64,000 bases of DNA, taken from contig NC_058197.1 of assembly GCF_907165205.1 (NCBI RefSeq), positions 19,367,766 through 19,431,765 on the forward strand, read 5' to 3'. The stretch is from Coccinella septempunctata (taxonomy: Eukaryota; Arthropoda; Insecta; Coleoptera; Coccinellidae). Below the pieces are notes generated by a model. The model saw nothing but the letters and a program-made list of their open reading frames with translations, had not been told where the DNA came from and did not search any database. Each line of letters starts with the position of its first letter. Within the stretch, counting starts at the first letter, position 1. This document shows positions 21,128 to 32,814 of this stretch, in pieces. Both the position numbers and the translations under genes were made by a program.

Positions 21128-24100
21128 ACAAAACGTGCTGCAGAGAACCCAGTTGACTCTCCAACAACAACAGCTTCTTCAACTGCAGCTGCAACAAGGT
21201 CAAATCAGTCAAGCAAGACAGTTATTGCAGCAGAACCAGCAACAAATCAATCTCAACCAAAATCAATCCATTCAGCCCACTTCGATCAGTCAAAACCAAC
21301 AGATTTTGAGCGGAAACCAAATGATAAATACCCAACATTTGACTCCAAACCAATTATCACAGCTGCAAAATAGAGCGCAACAGTTGAACCAGCAGAAACT
21401 GACTCAGAACCATCAGATAAGCCAACTACTCGCTCAACGGCAAGCCCAACTCAATCAAAGGTTGGGCCATCAGTTAACTCCCGATCAACTCTTGCAGAAC
21501 CAACAAATTGGTCAACCCCAGCTGGCGGGACAGCAGATGAATCAGAACCAGCAGATCCAACTCAATCAGAATCGTATGGTCAATCAAAATCAACAGCATT
21601 TGCAGCAGTTGAAGTTGGTTCAACAACAGCAACAGTCCCAGCAGACGATCGGTCAGAATCAGCAATTGGGACAGAATGTCATGGACCACGGTCAAATCGG
21701 ACAAGTGGATCAGCAGATGGGTCAGATGCAGCAGCAACAAACCCAAATCGGACAGGTTCAGATCGGAAACAACCAGCAGATTAATCAGGGTATGGTTCAA
21801 AATCAGCAGATCGGTCAAGGCATGGTTCAGAACCAACAGATCAATCAGTCCTTGGGACAGAGTCAACTTAATCAGAATCAGTTGAGCCAAAACCAGCTCA
21901 ATCAAGGACTAGGCCAAAATCAGCTGGTACAAGGACAGTTAAATCAAGGTTTGACCCAGAACCAGCAGCAATTAAACCAGGGTTTAACACAGAACCAGCA
22001 GCAGTTGAACCAGGGTCTACCCCATCAGCAGCCCGTTAATCAGGGTTTGAACCAGAGCCATCAATTGGTTCAAGGTAACATGAATCAAAACCAACAGCTG
22101 TTGCAATCTTTGGGCCAGAATCAGCAGCTGAACGAGTCTCTCGGTCAGTCCCAGCAGATGACCCAAACGCAGAGATTGCTGCAGAGTCAGCAGCTGAATC
22201 CTCAAATCACACAAACGCAGGCGTTGAACCAGACCGAGCAGTCCCAGCAAGTCGTCCATAATCAGCAGCAATTGACCGAGACACCCAGACAGCAGATAAA
22301 CGTCGGTCTGAATCACATCTTGAACCAGCAGATCAATCAGGGTCAGCAGAGGCTGAACCAGACCCAGCTGATCAATCAGCAGTTGAACCAGCTGAATCAG
22401 CAGTTGAGTCAGAGCCAGATAAGTCACCAGCAGATTCCCCAGAGTCCCATAGCGCAGAATCCGAACCAGCAGTTCGGAAACATAATTCAGCAGCAGCAAC
22501 AGCAGATGCAAAACCAACAACAGCAGATACTGAGCGGGAATTCATTGACGCAGGTTAGACAGGTGGTCGGGAGCAATCAGCAGATAATTCAACAGCAGCA
22601 ACAACAACAGTTTGGACAGAATCAGCAGCAGTTCGGTCAACAGCAAGAGGGGACCAATCAGGGTCAAATTCTGCTCAATCAGCAACAGAATCAGTTCGGA
22701 CAGCAGGTGCAGGGTCAGCAGGGTATACAGCAGACTCGACCTTTGTTGCAGCAGCAACAGCTCTGGGCTCAGCAACAACAGACCCAACAACAAGCACCGG
22801 GACAGTCTCAGATCCCCAGGCAACCGTTGAACGTGCAGCAGGGGCAAAGGGTGCAGTGGCCCCCCGGTAGTCAGCAGGGACAGGGGGTGCAGCCTAGGCA
22901 ATTCATACATTTGGATGCTCAGACTCACAACCAGCTGCAGAAGATGCCTCCGGAGCAGCAGGCCTTGTTCATCGCAAGGTTGCAGCAGAAGCAGAGGCAG
23001 CTGTTGTTGAAGCAGGCGCAGCAGAGGGGGGCCGGTCATATTTTGATCAGGGGTGAGTAAATTTGACTAATTGGAAGCTAATTGGTTTATATTTTTTTGT
23101 GGAGCATTGAAAATTTATACTTAGAGAGGGAGAGATGACGAAATTTTTTGATTTACATCAATTTCTTTCATATAATATGAATAAGTCATTATTTTCTCTT
23201 TACCTTCGTATCAGATCGCATCTACGCTCGTGTCGTTTTCAATGGGATTGTTCTGATTTTTTTTTATCGCAGAAATGTGCCTCACATGTTGTTTTTTTCG
23301 AGTTTCGTCATGTTTTCATCGACATCTTTTACGGAATTCTCTCTCCTTTCAATTTTGGACGTGGGATAACTAACATCCCGAAAAATTGTTCGATTTTTCC
23401 CGTTCTTTTTTGTGTGTTTTGACGGGATGACTAGGATCCCAAGTTTCGATTTGTCATTTTTGAAAAAAACTAGCGAAAGTAAGTACATTGATATAAAAAC
23501 ATTGTAACTCTTGAGTGTTCTGTTTGTTTTCACTTCACTATTGGTTTCTTGTAATAACTAAACTGTGTGTGGAGAAAATTCTTTGAATATAACAAGAATG
23601 AACCTACTAAAAATGTTTTTAATCCATGGTTTTATCATTCGGCAAACAACAAAAACACATCATTCTTGATAAATGAAAAGAATAGAACGGATATCATTTG
23701 AACACAATCAACTGCCTAATAATCTTTTGGAGTGTCTGAAAAAATTAGATTCTCTGGGATTTGAGTGCTCTTTCAATGTTAATTTGAAATAAATCGTTCT
23801 AGAAATTTCTTTTTCATGACAGACTTGGAAAAATCACTATCGGTACCACAATCTATCGAGTAATCATGAAAGATATTTATCTGAGAATCCAAACTCGTCT
23901 AGTTGGAGATTGCCCAACATCTAATTCCTCGACCAAGCCCTAATTTCCAGAGATTGTGGATGAATTTTCCCTCCGAGTAATAACAACCTTCTGAGCCTGT
24001 TTTAACGATTCCAGGTCCTGTACCTGCCGGTCTTAACCCCCAACAGCAGATGGCGTGGTTGCAGCAACAGGCCAACAAGCAGGGCGTCGTTTTACCCACC

Positions 24101-27100
24101 AATTTGCAACAGCAGACCGTCACTTCTACCACCATGAACCAACAGCCGGGACCGTCCAGTGCTCCGGGACCTTCCGGCCTCAACCAGACCCCCGGCTTGA
24201 GCCCCATACAGCAGTCAGCGCACGCGCAGGAGCAAAAGCTCAAAGTAAGGGAGGAAATCAATTTTTTTTCAAGAGTCTTTAATTTAACGTCTTTTCTTCA
24301 GCAGTTGAGGCTGCAACAGTTGCAGAGGGAGCAGCTGCAGAAGGCGGCCGCCACGCCGTCCCTGCAGCAATCCCAGCAGGCCATAGCCAGACCGATGTCC
24401 CAGGCTCCTGTTGCAGAACCTCAGGTCCCCATCCAAGACCCATCGGTGGGACAGAGCCAGGTCCTCGTCAACCCTAAGACCAAGACAGCCCTGGCGAATA
24501 TGCTGAGTATCAGGCTCCAGAGCGGGGGTAACGCCGTGGGGGCCCCACAGGACGCCATACCCGAACCTTCCGCGGCTGGTACCTTGAGGTGAGTCCCAAA
24601 CGATTTTTTTTTAACCTCGTATCACTTCCCCCAACGTTTGCAGGTTGATGACGGCCCAGCATAACGCCTCGCTGAACGCCAACAGCAGACCGTTGGACCT
24701 GCTGGCCATGCAGCAACAACGCAGGGCCTTGGCAGGCCCCAGTGGTAGCGATATAAGGCCCCCCGCGCCCCAGAACCTACCGGCGGCGCCTCAGGTCGAA
24801 CAGCAGGCGCAGTCCTCTTCGAAGGCGGCTTCTGCGGCTTCTTCTGTGCCCGTGCAGCATAGGCCGGGGCCCTTTTATGGACACAACCCAAATCTGAAAC
24901 GTAAGTTGTGAATTTTTGCCCCCAAGTTGGTTTCGGGGTGGATTCGGGGAACTCTGGCATTTTGTTATTGTGGGGGGGTGTTTTTGTCACGTTCGTTTTT
25001 CATTTTTAGGTGGTAGAGTTGTTTTCGTGCCAGAGTCGGATGCCGTTATGTGTCTCAAGTTGGAGAAACTACGGTTAGAGATCAGAAAGTTAGAGTTGGA
25101 TGTTATGGAGAAGGAGAGGGCTCTTGGTTTGGATCGTTGATTGATAGTTTTTCGAAAATTCGCGTAATTTTATGTTTGTGTAAGGTGTTTGTTGCTATAA
25201 CGTAAATAAGTGTAACTTTATAATTGTAATATAAGCTATATGTTTGATAGGAAACTACTTTGAAAATTACTCTTATTTGAAGAGGGAAATAAAATCATTT
25301 TTCGCTATTTTATAAATATTTCTCTTAAGATCTCCAAGAGCACCTCCTTCTTGAAATGTCATCAACTATGCTGCAACCGTTCCATCTTGAAATTTTTTAA
25401 CTGACCCCATCTTTTTGGAAATTTTTTGATTGTCACCGTTGGAGTAGTTTTTTCCTCAATGAAAGTAACCGTAGATGGAAATATGATACATATTCTGAAA
25501 GAGCAACTCTTCTAGTTAAAAATCTGAAAATTTTATCGAGCTCGATGCAGTCTTTTGGTCTTGATGATTATTCAAGTGATTCTATTTGGAAATTTTTTTA
25601 TAGTCACCGTTAGAGTGGTTTTTCTTTCAATAAAAGTAACCGTAGATGGAAATGTGATACATATTCTGAAAGAGCAACTCTTCTAGTTAAAATTCTGAAA
25701 ATTTTTTGGAGCTCGATGCAGCCTTCCGGTCTTGATGATTATATTTAAGTGATTCTATTTGGAAATTTTTCTATAGTCACCGTTAGAGTGGTTTTTTCCT
25801 CAATGAAAGTAACCGTAGATGGAAATGTGATAGATATTCTGAAAGAACAACTCTTCTAGTTAAAAATCTGATAATTTTTTGGAGCTCGATGCAGCCTTCC
25901 GGTCTTGATGATTATATTTAAGTGATTCTATTTGGAAATTTTTCTATAGTCACCGTTAGAGTGGTTTTTTCCTCAATGAAAGTAACCGTAGATGGAAATG
26001 TGATAGATATTCTGAAAGAACAACTCTTCTAGTTAAAAATCTGATAATTTTTTGGAGCTCGATGCAGCCTTCCGGTCTTGATGATTATATTTAAGTGATT
26101 CTATTTGGAAATTTTTCAATAGTCACCGTTCAAGTGGTTTTTTCTCTCAATAAAACTAACCGTAGATGGAAATGTGATAGATATTCTGAAAGAGCAACCC
26201 TTCTAGTTGAAAATCTGAAAATTTTTTGGAGCTCGATGCAGCCTTTCGGTCTTGACAATTATATAAGTGATTCTATTTGGAAATTTTTTGATAGTCACCG
26301 TTCGAGTGGTTTTTGTCTCAATAAAAGTAACCGTAGATGGAAATGTGATACATATTCTGAAAGAGCAACCTTTCTAGTGATAAATCTCAAAATTTCATCC
26401 ATCTCGGTGACCTTGAAGAGTCATAGTTACTTTTTGTAACTATGACTCTTCAAGGTAGACTACCTTGAAGAGTCAAGCTAGGAGTTAAAAAAAGTAACTA
26501 TGACTCTTCAGGGTAGTCGGGGGCATTTGGCTACCTAAGAGAGTCATAGTGACTTTTTGTAAATATGACTCTTTAAGCTAGCCAAATGCCCCTGACTACC
26601 TTGAAGAGTCATAGTTACTTTTTGTCCCAAAATTAACTTTAACAACTTTCGACACGCGTATCTCGCAGAAAAATCATCCTAGATCCGAATGTGTTACATA
26701 TTCTGAAAGAGCAAATCTTCTAGTTAAAAATCTGTGAATTTTATGGAGCTCGATGCAGCCCTTCAGTCTCGACATTCAACCAATCTCTTGTTCGCAGTGC
26801 CGGAGGACAAATTCTTCTTGGGCTGCGTCTTTGTCGTGGTAGAAGTCCAGGACATTCTCAAGCGCATGATGCCAAACTTCAAGGAAAAAGTCGAATACCA
26901 CGGCGGTAAGTCCCACCACCCCATCGTAAAATCGCATTAAAAAAAACCCTTTCGATCCATCAGGGGAGGTGGAGAAGCAGTACTGCGCCAGGGTGACCCA
27001 CGTGCTATGCCTCACGCAGCGTCACGGCATCGTCATGCAGGCCCTCAGGGACTGCAAACGCTGCGTCACCCTGTACTGGCTGGAGGACGTCATCAGGAAG

Positions 27101-28507
27101 GAGCAGCTGCTGCCCCCTTGGATAGCCCTGCACGTGCCGGCCATGTACATCGACACGCACCCCTGCGCCAAACATCTCATCACCACCGTCGGCTTCGAGG
27201 GCAAGGAGAAGGGCAGGGTGCAGCAGATGATCCTCAACACCGGCGCCAAGGTGAGAAAACCCACCCTAAAAGTCATAAGATTATTCGTTACTTAATTTTC
27301 AGTACACGGAGTACATGTCCAAACACAACACCCTGTTGATAGCTGCTAAACCGAAGGGGAACAAGTGCAAGAAGGCCAAGAACTGGAACATCCCCATCCT
27401 GAACCTGCAGTGGCTCACCGACATCCTGTTGGGTAACTACGGCGCGTTGCAGCAGATCGACAACGCCATCTATCAGCAGTTCACCGACCCGCCCAACTTC
27501 AGCTTCGACCCCAAGGTGTGTCCCAACATAATGCGTGAGTACCTCGATCTCAACCTTGAAACCCTGAAAACTTATCGTCGTTGCCCACAGACGGTTGGAA
27601 GATGCCGATAAACATATCCCAAGACACCTACGAGAAGGTTAAGAAGTCCACAGCTGAGGCCAAGAAGGGTAGACAGCTGGAGGTCGAAGAGGAAACGGAC
27701 GATGATGACGACGACGACGATGACGATACGACCTCTGATGATGACGATAGCTACGACGAGGTGGACGAAGAGGGGGACGCCATGGTGACAGACCAGGGTA
27801 CTGCGCAGAATCCGGAGTACAACATCATGTTCACCAGCATACCCTCATCCCTACAAGACTTGGTCGAGATCGTAAAGTAAGTTTGCTTCAAGATTCACCC
27901 TGTAAACGGCCATAATATTGAGCTATTTGTCCCTAGGAGCCTGGGGGGAAGCGTGACCAACGATGCCAACGCTTGCACGCACCTGGTGATGCAGGACCCG
28001 GAACGTACCATCAAGCTGTTGCTGTGCCTGCCCAGGCAGATACCAGTAGTGCCAGTCAAGTGGTTGCGGGACTCCAAGGCGGCCGGGAAATTCCTAGACC
28101 CCTCCCAGTACCCCTTCCAGAAGGTGGCCGGCTTCAATCGACGCTACAACTGCGATCTCAACGCCCTCTTGCGGAAGGAAAACCGCGATAAGGTCCTTCA
28201 AGGCAAGAGTTTCTGGGTGACGCCCAGGGTCTTCCCGAACGAACGCATGGTGCGCAGGGTGATACAGAGCTGCGGGGGGGTGGTGGAGGAGGTGAGGAGG
28301 ACGGCCGCCCAGATCGAGGCGACCAATCAGACGGCGCCCCACAGTTACTTCATAGTGACGGTGGAGGAGGACGTGCATCTCACCGGCGATCTGCTGCGTA
28401 ACAAGAAGGAGAAGGTCAAGTATATCTGCAACACTGAGCTGGTTTTCCACGCCGTTATGACGCAGAAGATCGTTGTGGACCCGTGGACGATCAACGTCAG
28501 GTCCTAG
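19612..28507 (+). CDS. Ptip: PTIP/PAXIP1, six-BRCT scaffold with very long glutamine-rich region
   Basis: Ten exons: 19612-19707, 19791-23052, 24015-24244, 24302-24588, 24644-24900, 26798-26905, 26964-27250, 27303-27534, 27591-27876 and 27937-28507. They give 1871 residues in one phase. PTIP links phospho-proteins to MLL3/4 (Trr-type) H3K4 methyltransferase and to 53BP1-type DNA-damage responses in the nucleus. BRCT1 begins in exon 1 (ELFKDVKFYVSG), and BRCT2 ends with PDWILECIKNK in exon 2. A Q/N-rich region of about 1,000 residues follows, with local repeats such as NQGLTQNQQQLNQGL. BRCT3 starts PEDKFFLGCVFVVVE, BRCT4 contains NWNIPILNLQWLTDILLGN, and BRCT5 and BRCT6 fill the last two exons. 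An acidic Asp run lies between BRCT4 and BRCT5. The order (2 BRCT, Q-rich, 4 BRCT) matches the family. Intron 5 carries an alternative last exon and a tandem repeat. Poly(A) AATAAA is at 28924-28929. Confidence 0.95.
23053..24014 (+). other. PTIP intron 2
   Basis: 962-bp intron with a GTGAGT donor and a TTCCAG acceptor. It is T-rich with no coding potential. An imperfect GGGATAACTAACATCCCG foldback occurs near 23362. Nothing else is recognised. Confidence 0.6.
25010..25140 (+). CDS. Ptip: alternative last exon of PTIP
   Basis: The acceptor CATTTTTAG (ends 25009) joins in phase to the exon ending at 24900 (C|GT). It adds 43 codons and a TGA at 25138-25140, giving a 1420-residue isoform that keeps BRCT1-2 and the Q-rich region but loses BRCT3-6. 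The new tail is hydrophilic, then forms a Leu/Glu/Arg/Lys heptad helix (CLKLEKLRLEIRKLELDVME), a likely coiled coil. AATAAA at 25288-25293 follows 148 bp downstream. The tail resembles in style the coiled-coil ends of insect SANT/Myb-like proteins, but I cannot assign it. It could also be an inactive exon. Confidence 0.6.
25288..25293 (+). terminator. poly(A) signal for the short PTIP isoform
   Basis: AATAAA, 148 bp after the TGA of the alternative last exon and about 100 bp before the tandem repeat array. Confidence 0.55.
25405..26405. repeat. 173-bp tandem repeat array in PTIP intron 5
   Basis: About 5.7 copies of a 173-bp unit. The landmark GATTCTATTTGGAAATTTTT recurs at 25578, 25751, 25924, 26097 and 26269 (spacings 173, 173, 173, 172). 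Each unit also carries AGTCACCGTT, AACCGTAGATGGAAATGTGA, TATTCTGAAAGAGCAAC and GGAGCTCGATGCAGCC. The two central copies are almost identical to each other; the outer ones diverge more. Confidence 0.95.
26410..26608. repeat. nested hairpins following the PTIP tandem array
   Basis: A perfect 21-bp stem with a 5-nt loop (arms 26410-26430 and 26436-26456, ACCTTGAAGAGTCATAGTTA) is followed by a larger stem. In that stem, GACTCTTCAGGGTAGTC..GGGGCATTTGGCT (26501-26531) pairs with AGCCAAATGCCCC..GACTACCTTGAAGAGTC (26578-26608). Confidence 0.9.
26672..26785. repeat. partial 173-bp repeat copy abutting the PTIP exon 6 acceptor
   Basis: Matches the array unit from the CGTAGATGGAAATGTGA region through GAGCTCGATGCAGCC and the GATTATTCAAGTGATTC region. 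It runs to within about 12 bp of the CAG acceptor at 26795-26797. Confidence 0.85.
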
Positions 28508-29180
28508 TTTATTTCTTTAAAAGACTGAAACTCGACGAAGTCTGGCAACGTCCGTTTTTTAACGAGATCTGCTGGCTTTGTTGGGACTGGAGGTTAGGTC
28601 GAGGGGACGCTCTTCGGTCTACTCCATAGGATACTTTCATGTTATAATGTTTTTGGAAATTATAAATTTTTGAAATGAAGCTATTTTTTATTCTCCCACT
28701 CACTAACCGTATCTTCGTTACTTTTAATATCCCACAGTTGAAAATTCAAGCTTTATTTCTTGTTAATGACGAAAAACGGTTAACTGTGGCAACGTTGAAA
28801 CGTCAATTTCCTAACCTAAAACGTCATCGATATTCAAAAAGTCCCAAGTCAATGTCGACAAGACGAAGACTATGTATGAAACATTTGTTGATATAAATAT
28901 TGTAAAATATACCTTTATGAAATAATAAATACAACATACGGTTTTCTCCCACTCATTTGCAAGCCAAATTTTTCAATTATTTTCCTTTTATCGAAAAATT
29001 TAGTATTTCTGTGAACTGAACCACAGAAAAATTCATATGTCAGTTTGTCTGTGGTCAGTTCAAAGAATGGCGTCCGATGTTTGAGTCGTGTACATGTCAA
29101 AACAAACACTAATTTCGAGTAATAAACATAAGTGACACAAATATTTAAAATGCCCTATTAAGTTGAATTGATAACGCAAA
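28508..29180. other. intergenic: PTIP 3' UTR and Lnk promoter
   Basis: 673 bp. PTIP AATAAA is at 28924-28929. The remaining 250 bp are A/T-rich and include the Lnk 5' UTR. No other gene is seen. Confidence 0.5.
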
Positions 29181-32086
29181 ATGGCCACAGCATTAGAGTC
29201 TCCGATGGGTGATAACGCCTGGATAGAATTCTGCGAGAGACACGCTAATGCGGCGGCACAGGATTTTTCCAAAAGCTGTGCCCACTTCATAAATCACAAC
29301 TTGAGTGAACACAACAAGAATCTCCTAACACACAAGGACTTTTTACGGAAATTCATCGAGAGTTTTAGTGAACAATTCGAAGTAGATTACAACAGGAGGC
29401 AGTTGCAGGGTAGTAAGTCTGTGAATGGTAGCTTGAAGCATGAAGAAACCTCAGAGAATGAGGAAGGTTCCCCCAAAATGCAACACAAACCGTTTTTCAG
29501 AAGGTATTATTCAATTACTTCATTGAATGTCTTAATTTACATCAATTTATTGTTATTTTAGGCTTAGTTTTAAAATGTTGCGAAGGGGGTTCCATAAGCA
29601 GCACTCGGATGAAATAGACTTAACACACAATAAAACAAAACTTGCCAAAATAGTTGTAGAATGTAGAAAAGAAGGAATCGTTAATTACTCAACTCCAGAG
29701 AGCTTGGATCAAACTGGTAGTCCCCAGAGATGGGAAAAATGCCGTTTAGCTCTAGTTAAAGCCGTAGGCGGATACATGTTGGAATTTTACTGCCCTCCCA
29801 AAAGTTCAAAGGTACCAATTTACACTTGATCCTGGTATTTCTCGAGATCTAAGAATATCTCTCTTGTTACAGCCAAGAAGTGGTGTTTTTTGTGCTCTTA
29901 TAGTTGAAGTTAGAGAAACCACAGCGTTAGAAATGCCCGACCATGAGAACACGTTCGTTTTGAAGGCTGTTAACAATCTGGAATTCGTCATAGAAGCTCA
30001 GGACACAGACGATATGCGGTAAAATCCATCAATCCAATTACTGTCGAAATCTATGAATATTTCCTTGTAGGTCCTGGCTAGCCACTATAAAATACTGCAT
30101 GAGGGCTACCTCCGGAACTGACGGCATGAGTGGCGATGGCATGACCAGAGACTACCAGGGTCACGCCCCCGAACTGCCTCCCAGACATATTCTGGGACGA
30201 GACAGACTTTCTTCCAGCAGTAACTTTGAGATTTGCGCCAATGAAGCTGCCCAAAGTAAGTAACGAAATTCGAACTCTTCCCACCATCATCATTCGTTTC
30301 TTTTGCAGCAATGATGGAGACCGACATTGGCCAAACTCTGAAGAAAGAATACTGGTTCCACGGTACTTTGGGCAGGTCCGAAGCTACACAATTGGTCCTG
30401 CACGGGGGCACGCAAAGTCACGGTCTGTTCTTGGTCAGACAGAGTGAGACGAGGACTGGGGAGTTTGTCCTCACCTTCAATTTTCAGGTAGACATAGAAT
30501 TTTATTTCATTCGCTGTCAAGTGTCAATTGTCACTCATTTGTCACTTGTCATTCGACGATTTTTTTTAAATCGTTTTTTTCCTGTCCAGGGGCGTGCTAA
30601 GCATCTGAGAATGACGATAAACGATCAGGGTCAGTGCAGAGTCCAGCACTTCTGGTTCCAGTCGATCTACGAAATGTTGGAGCACTTCCGCAACCAGCCG
30701 ATCCCCCTGGAGAGCGGCGGTAACTCTGACGTCACCCTGACCGACTATGTGATCAATCAGAACGCCATGGGGGCCCTGCAGTCGTCTATGGAACGCAGGA
30801 ACCAGTCGGGTCATCAAACGACAAACGGAGAGAGGAGGGTGCCTCCCATACCCGAAATCAGACAAGTGAGATGAAAAAGATATTATTGTTGTTGAACTCT
30901 GTAATTTAAGACAGTCTCTGCCATTTTTTCTATAACGATAGATCGGTGGATGTTCGTTGCATGTCGTTTGGTGCTGTGGTACCAGGGAAATGACGAATAT
31001 TACGAATTTCGGGTCCTTAAAATGTGTTGTCGACGAGATAGAGATCCAAAGAATTGTGCAATTTACGTCGAAAGAGAGGTTTTGGCTGTGCTACAAACGC
31101 TTGCGATGTTTCGAATGCTTAACGATTTTGCTGGTACCACAAGAGCGTAGAATAAAATCAAATGCCTTTTTTTCAGTAATACAGTTTAGTTTTGTGTTCT
31201 TGTCGAAAGTTCTTCTACCTCGAATTCTCTATTTAAGAACCTTGTTCATTTTTATACTGAAGATCTCTTTCAACTTTTATCGATTTTCTCCTCTCATTGT
31301 TCTTCTAGACACTTGTAGATATGTTACCTTCCTATTTTAATTTATTTAATAATGTTGTAAATAGTTTGGTGTGGCCTCAAATTCACGTGATTTAATTTCA
31401 CGTGAGTTTGATCTACTTTCCGCAGTGACAAATTAGATTAGTTATTTTTAGTTGTGTATGCATTTCTTGAGATTCCAATAAGTTGATTGTAAATATTCGG
31501 CTAATAAAAAGATTGAGGAAGATTGGAAGTAACTGGATATATTTTAACAATTGTATTTTGTTATATAATCTTGTTGATTTTGTTTAATTTATTTTTGTAG
31601 TTTTTCAACTTACTCCTCTGTTCACCCTCTAATTGAAACATCCATTATTTTTAAGTACAAATGTGTAAATATAACTTCTTAATTGCTCATTTTCTTTCAA
31701 TTCATTAATGTCCTTTTCCAGTGTTTTTTTTAAGATGACGAATGTGAAAAAGGCATTTTATTTTCGGCAGAAAGCTTTGCTGCTGAATGCTGCTTGCAGA
31801 CTCCGCTGCTTTCGCTTAGAAACAATGAGACCATCAACTACCATAAGAACAATTTAGTCCAAGACCAGAAATTTTTTAAACCGAACTTTTTTTCTTCCAA
31901 CAAAATTTAACTGAACAAAAGTCATCATCTAGCGGCATGTTCGAATATTTGTCTGTCCAACTCAATAATATCGCAACTGCAAATTTTTAGGTACAAACTG
32001 GAAATGGTAGTGTCCGTACCCAAGAACCCGAAGTAAGCAACGAAACCCCTGGACGAGCTGTAGATAACCAGTACAGTTTCGTGTAA
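29181..32086 (+). CDS. Lnk: Lnk/SH2B adaptor protein (dimerisation, PH and SH2 domains)
   Basis: Exons 29181-29503, 29562-29811, 29873-30018, 30071-30255, 30309-30487, 30590-30865 and 31991-32086 give 484 residues. SH2B adaptors bind activated receptor tyrosine kinases and JAKs at the membrane and modulate insulin/IGF and cytokine signalling. The N-terminal Phe-zipper dimerisation domain spans about residues 11-75 (WIEFCERHANAAAQDFSKS). A PH domain follows over about residues 135-255, ending SWLATIKYCMRAT. The SH2 domain (about 315-415) starts YWFHGTLGRSEATQLVL and contains FLVRQSE, the FLVRES-type phosphotyrosine pocket. The last exon, 1.1 kb downstream, ends RAVDNQYSFV, the conserved C-terminal tyrosine motif of the family that recruits Cbl. 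Reading through the exon 6 donor (CAA|GTGAGA) instead gives VR-stop at 30872-30874 and loses this motif. AATAAA is at 32344-32349. Confidence 0.95.
30866..31990 (+). other. Lnk last intron, with possible retained-intron 3' end
   Basis: 1,125 bp, T-rich. A TGA lies two codons after the donor, and AATAAA at 31503-31508 could end a retained-intron mRNA. No other gene is seen in it. Confidence 0.5.
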
Positions 32087-32814
32087 AATTGGAGAAATTC
32101 GTTAGAAAATATTAAGGATATATGTCAGGAAAAAGATATCAAGAAAAGAATGAAAAAAATTCAAAACAATTCTAATTTTGCCATCTGTTTCTTTGAGTCA
32201 TCCAATTTTGTCGAATATTGTAAACGTTTTGGAGTTCCCGAAAGATACACACTGTCAAGACTCAACAATTTTAATATAATTGTGATTAATTATTTTGTTG
32301 TTGCTGAGTGATAATTTAAGGAGGAAAATTGTTATGAATCGATAATAAAACATCGAAATATTTTGGTTTTGCTTTTCCTTCCGGGAAATTTGAAATCTTG
32401 TTGCAGCGCGTTGCTCCGCAAGTTGGGGGAATCCCTTCTGTATCTCCGGGGAATCCCAGACTTTCCACCTGATTTTTTTCCAATTTTCAGAAGTGAATAT
32501 TGAAGTTTGAGTTCTAATTATTCCATTTGGTTCAGAAACCGAACGAAAATGATTACAGGATAAATTTTATTCGGGGTTTGGGGTCGCTTTTCCAAGCAGT
32601 TTGCGGTAATTGGAGAAATTAAGAACAAGAATAGCGGGGCGATCTGTGGTTCGTACTTTCTTCTCTTGGTTGACATTGACAGAGGTTAGGGCTTTCATCA
32701 CTCCATCAGTTTATTGTTGGGATATCAGCAGTTTTACCAAATAAACCCTGAAATAATTGAAATTTTGATGTTCCTAGGAATATCCTAACGAATTGATGTC
32801 AAGCATAATGTTCA
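32087..32814. other. intergenic: Lnk 3' UTR and Patr-1 promoter
   Basis: 728 bp. Lnk AATAAA is at 32344-32349. The remaining part should hold the Patr-1 promoter and 5' UTR. A GC-richer patch lies at 32400-32470. No TATA box is clear. Confidence 0.45.

Noticed and set aside
21474..23039. Long minus-strand Leu-rich frames opposite the PTIP Q-rich exon
   Set aside because: They are the complement of CAG/CAA runs, which read as CTG/TTG Leu codons; a composition artefact.
26095..26439. 114-codon frame across the PTIP intron repeat
   Set aside because: It is the 173-bp repeat read twice, with stops in the other copies; not coding.
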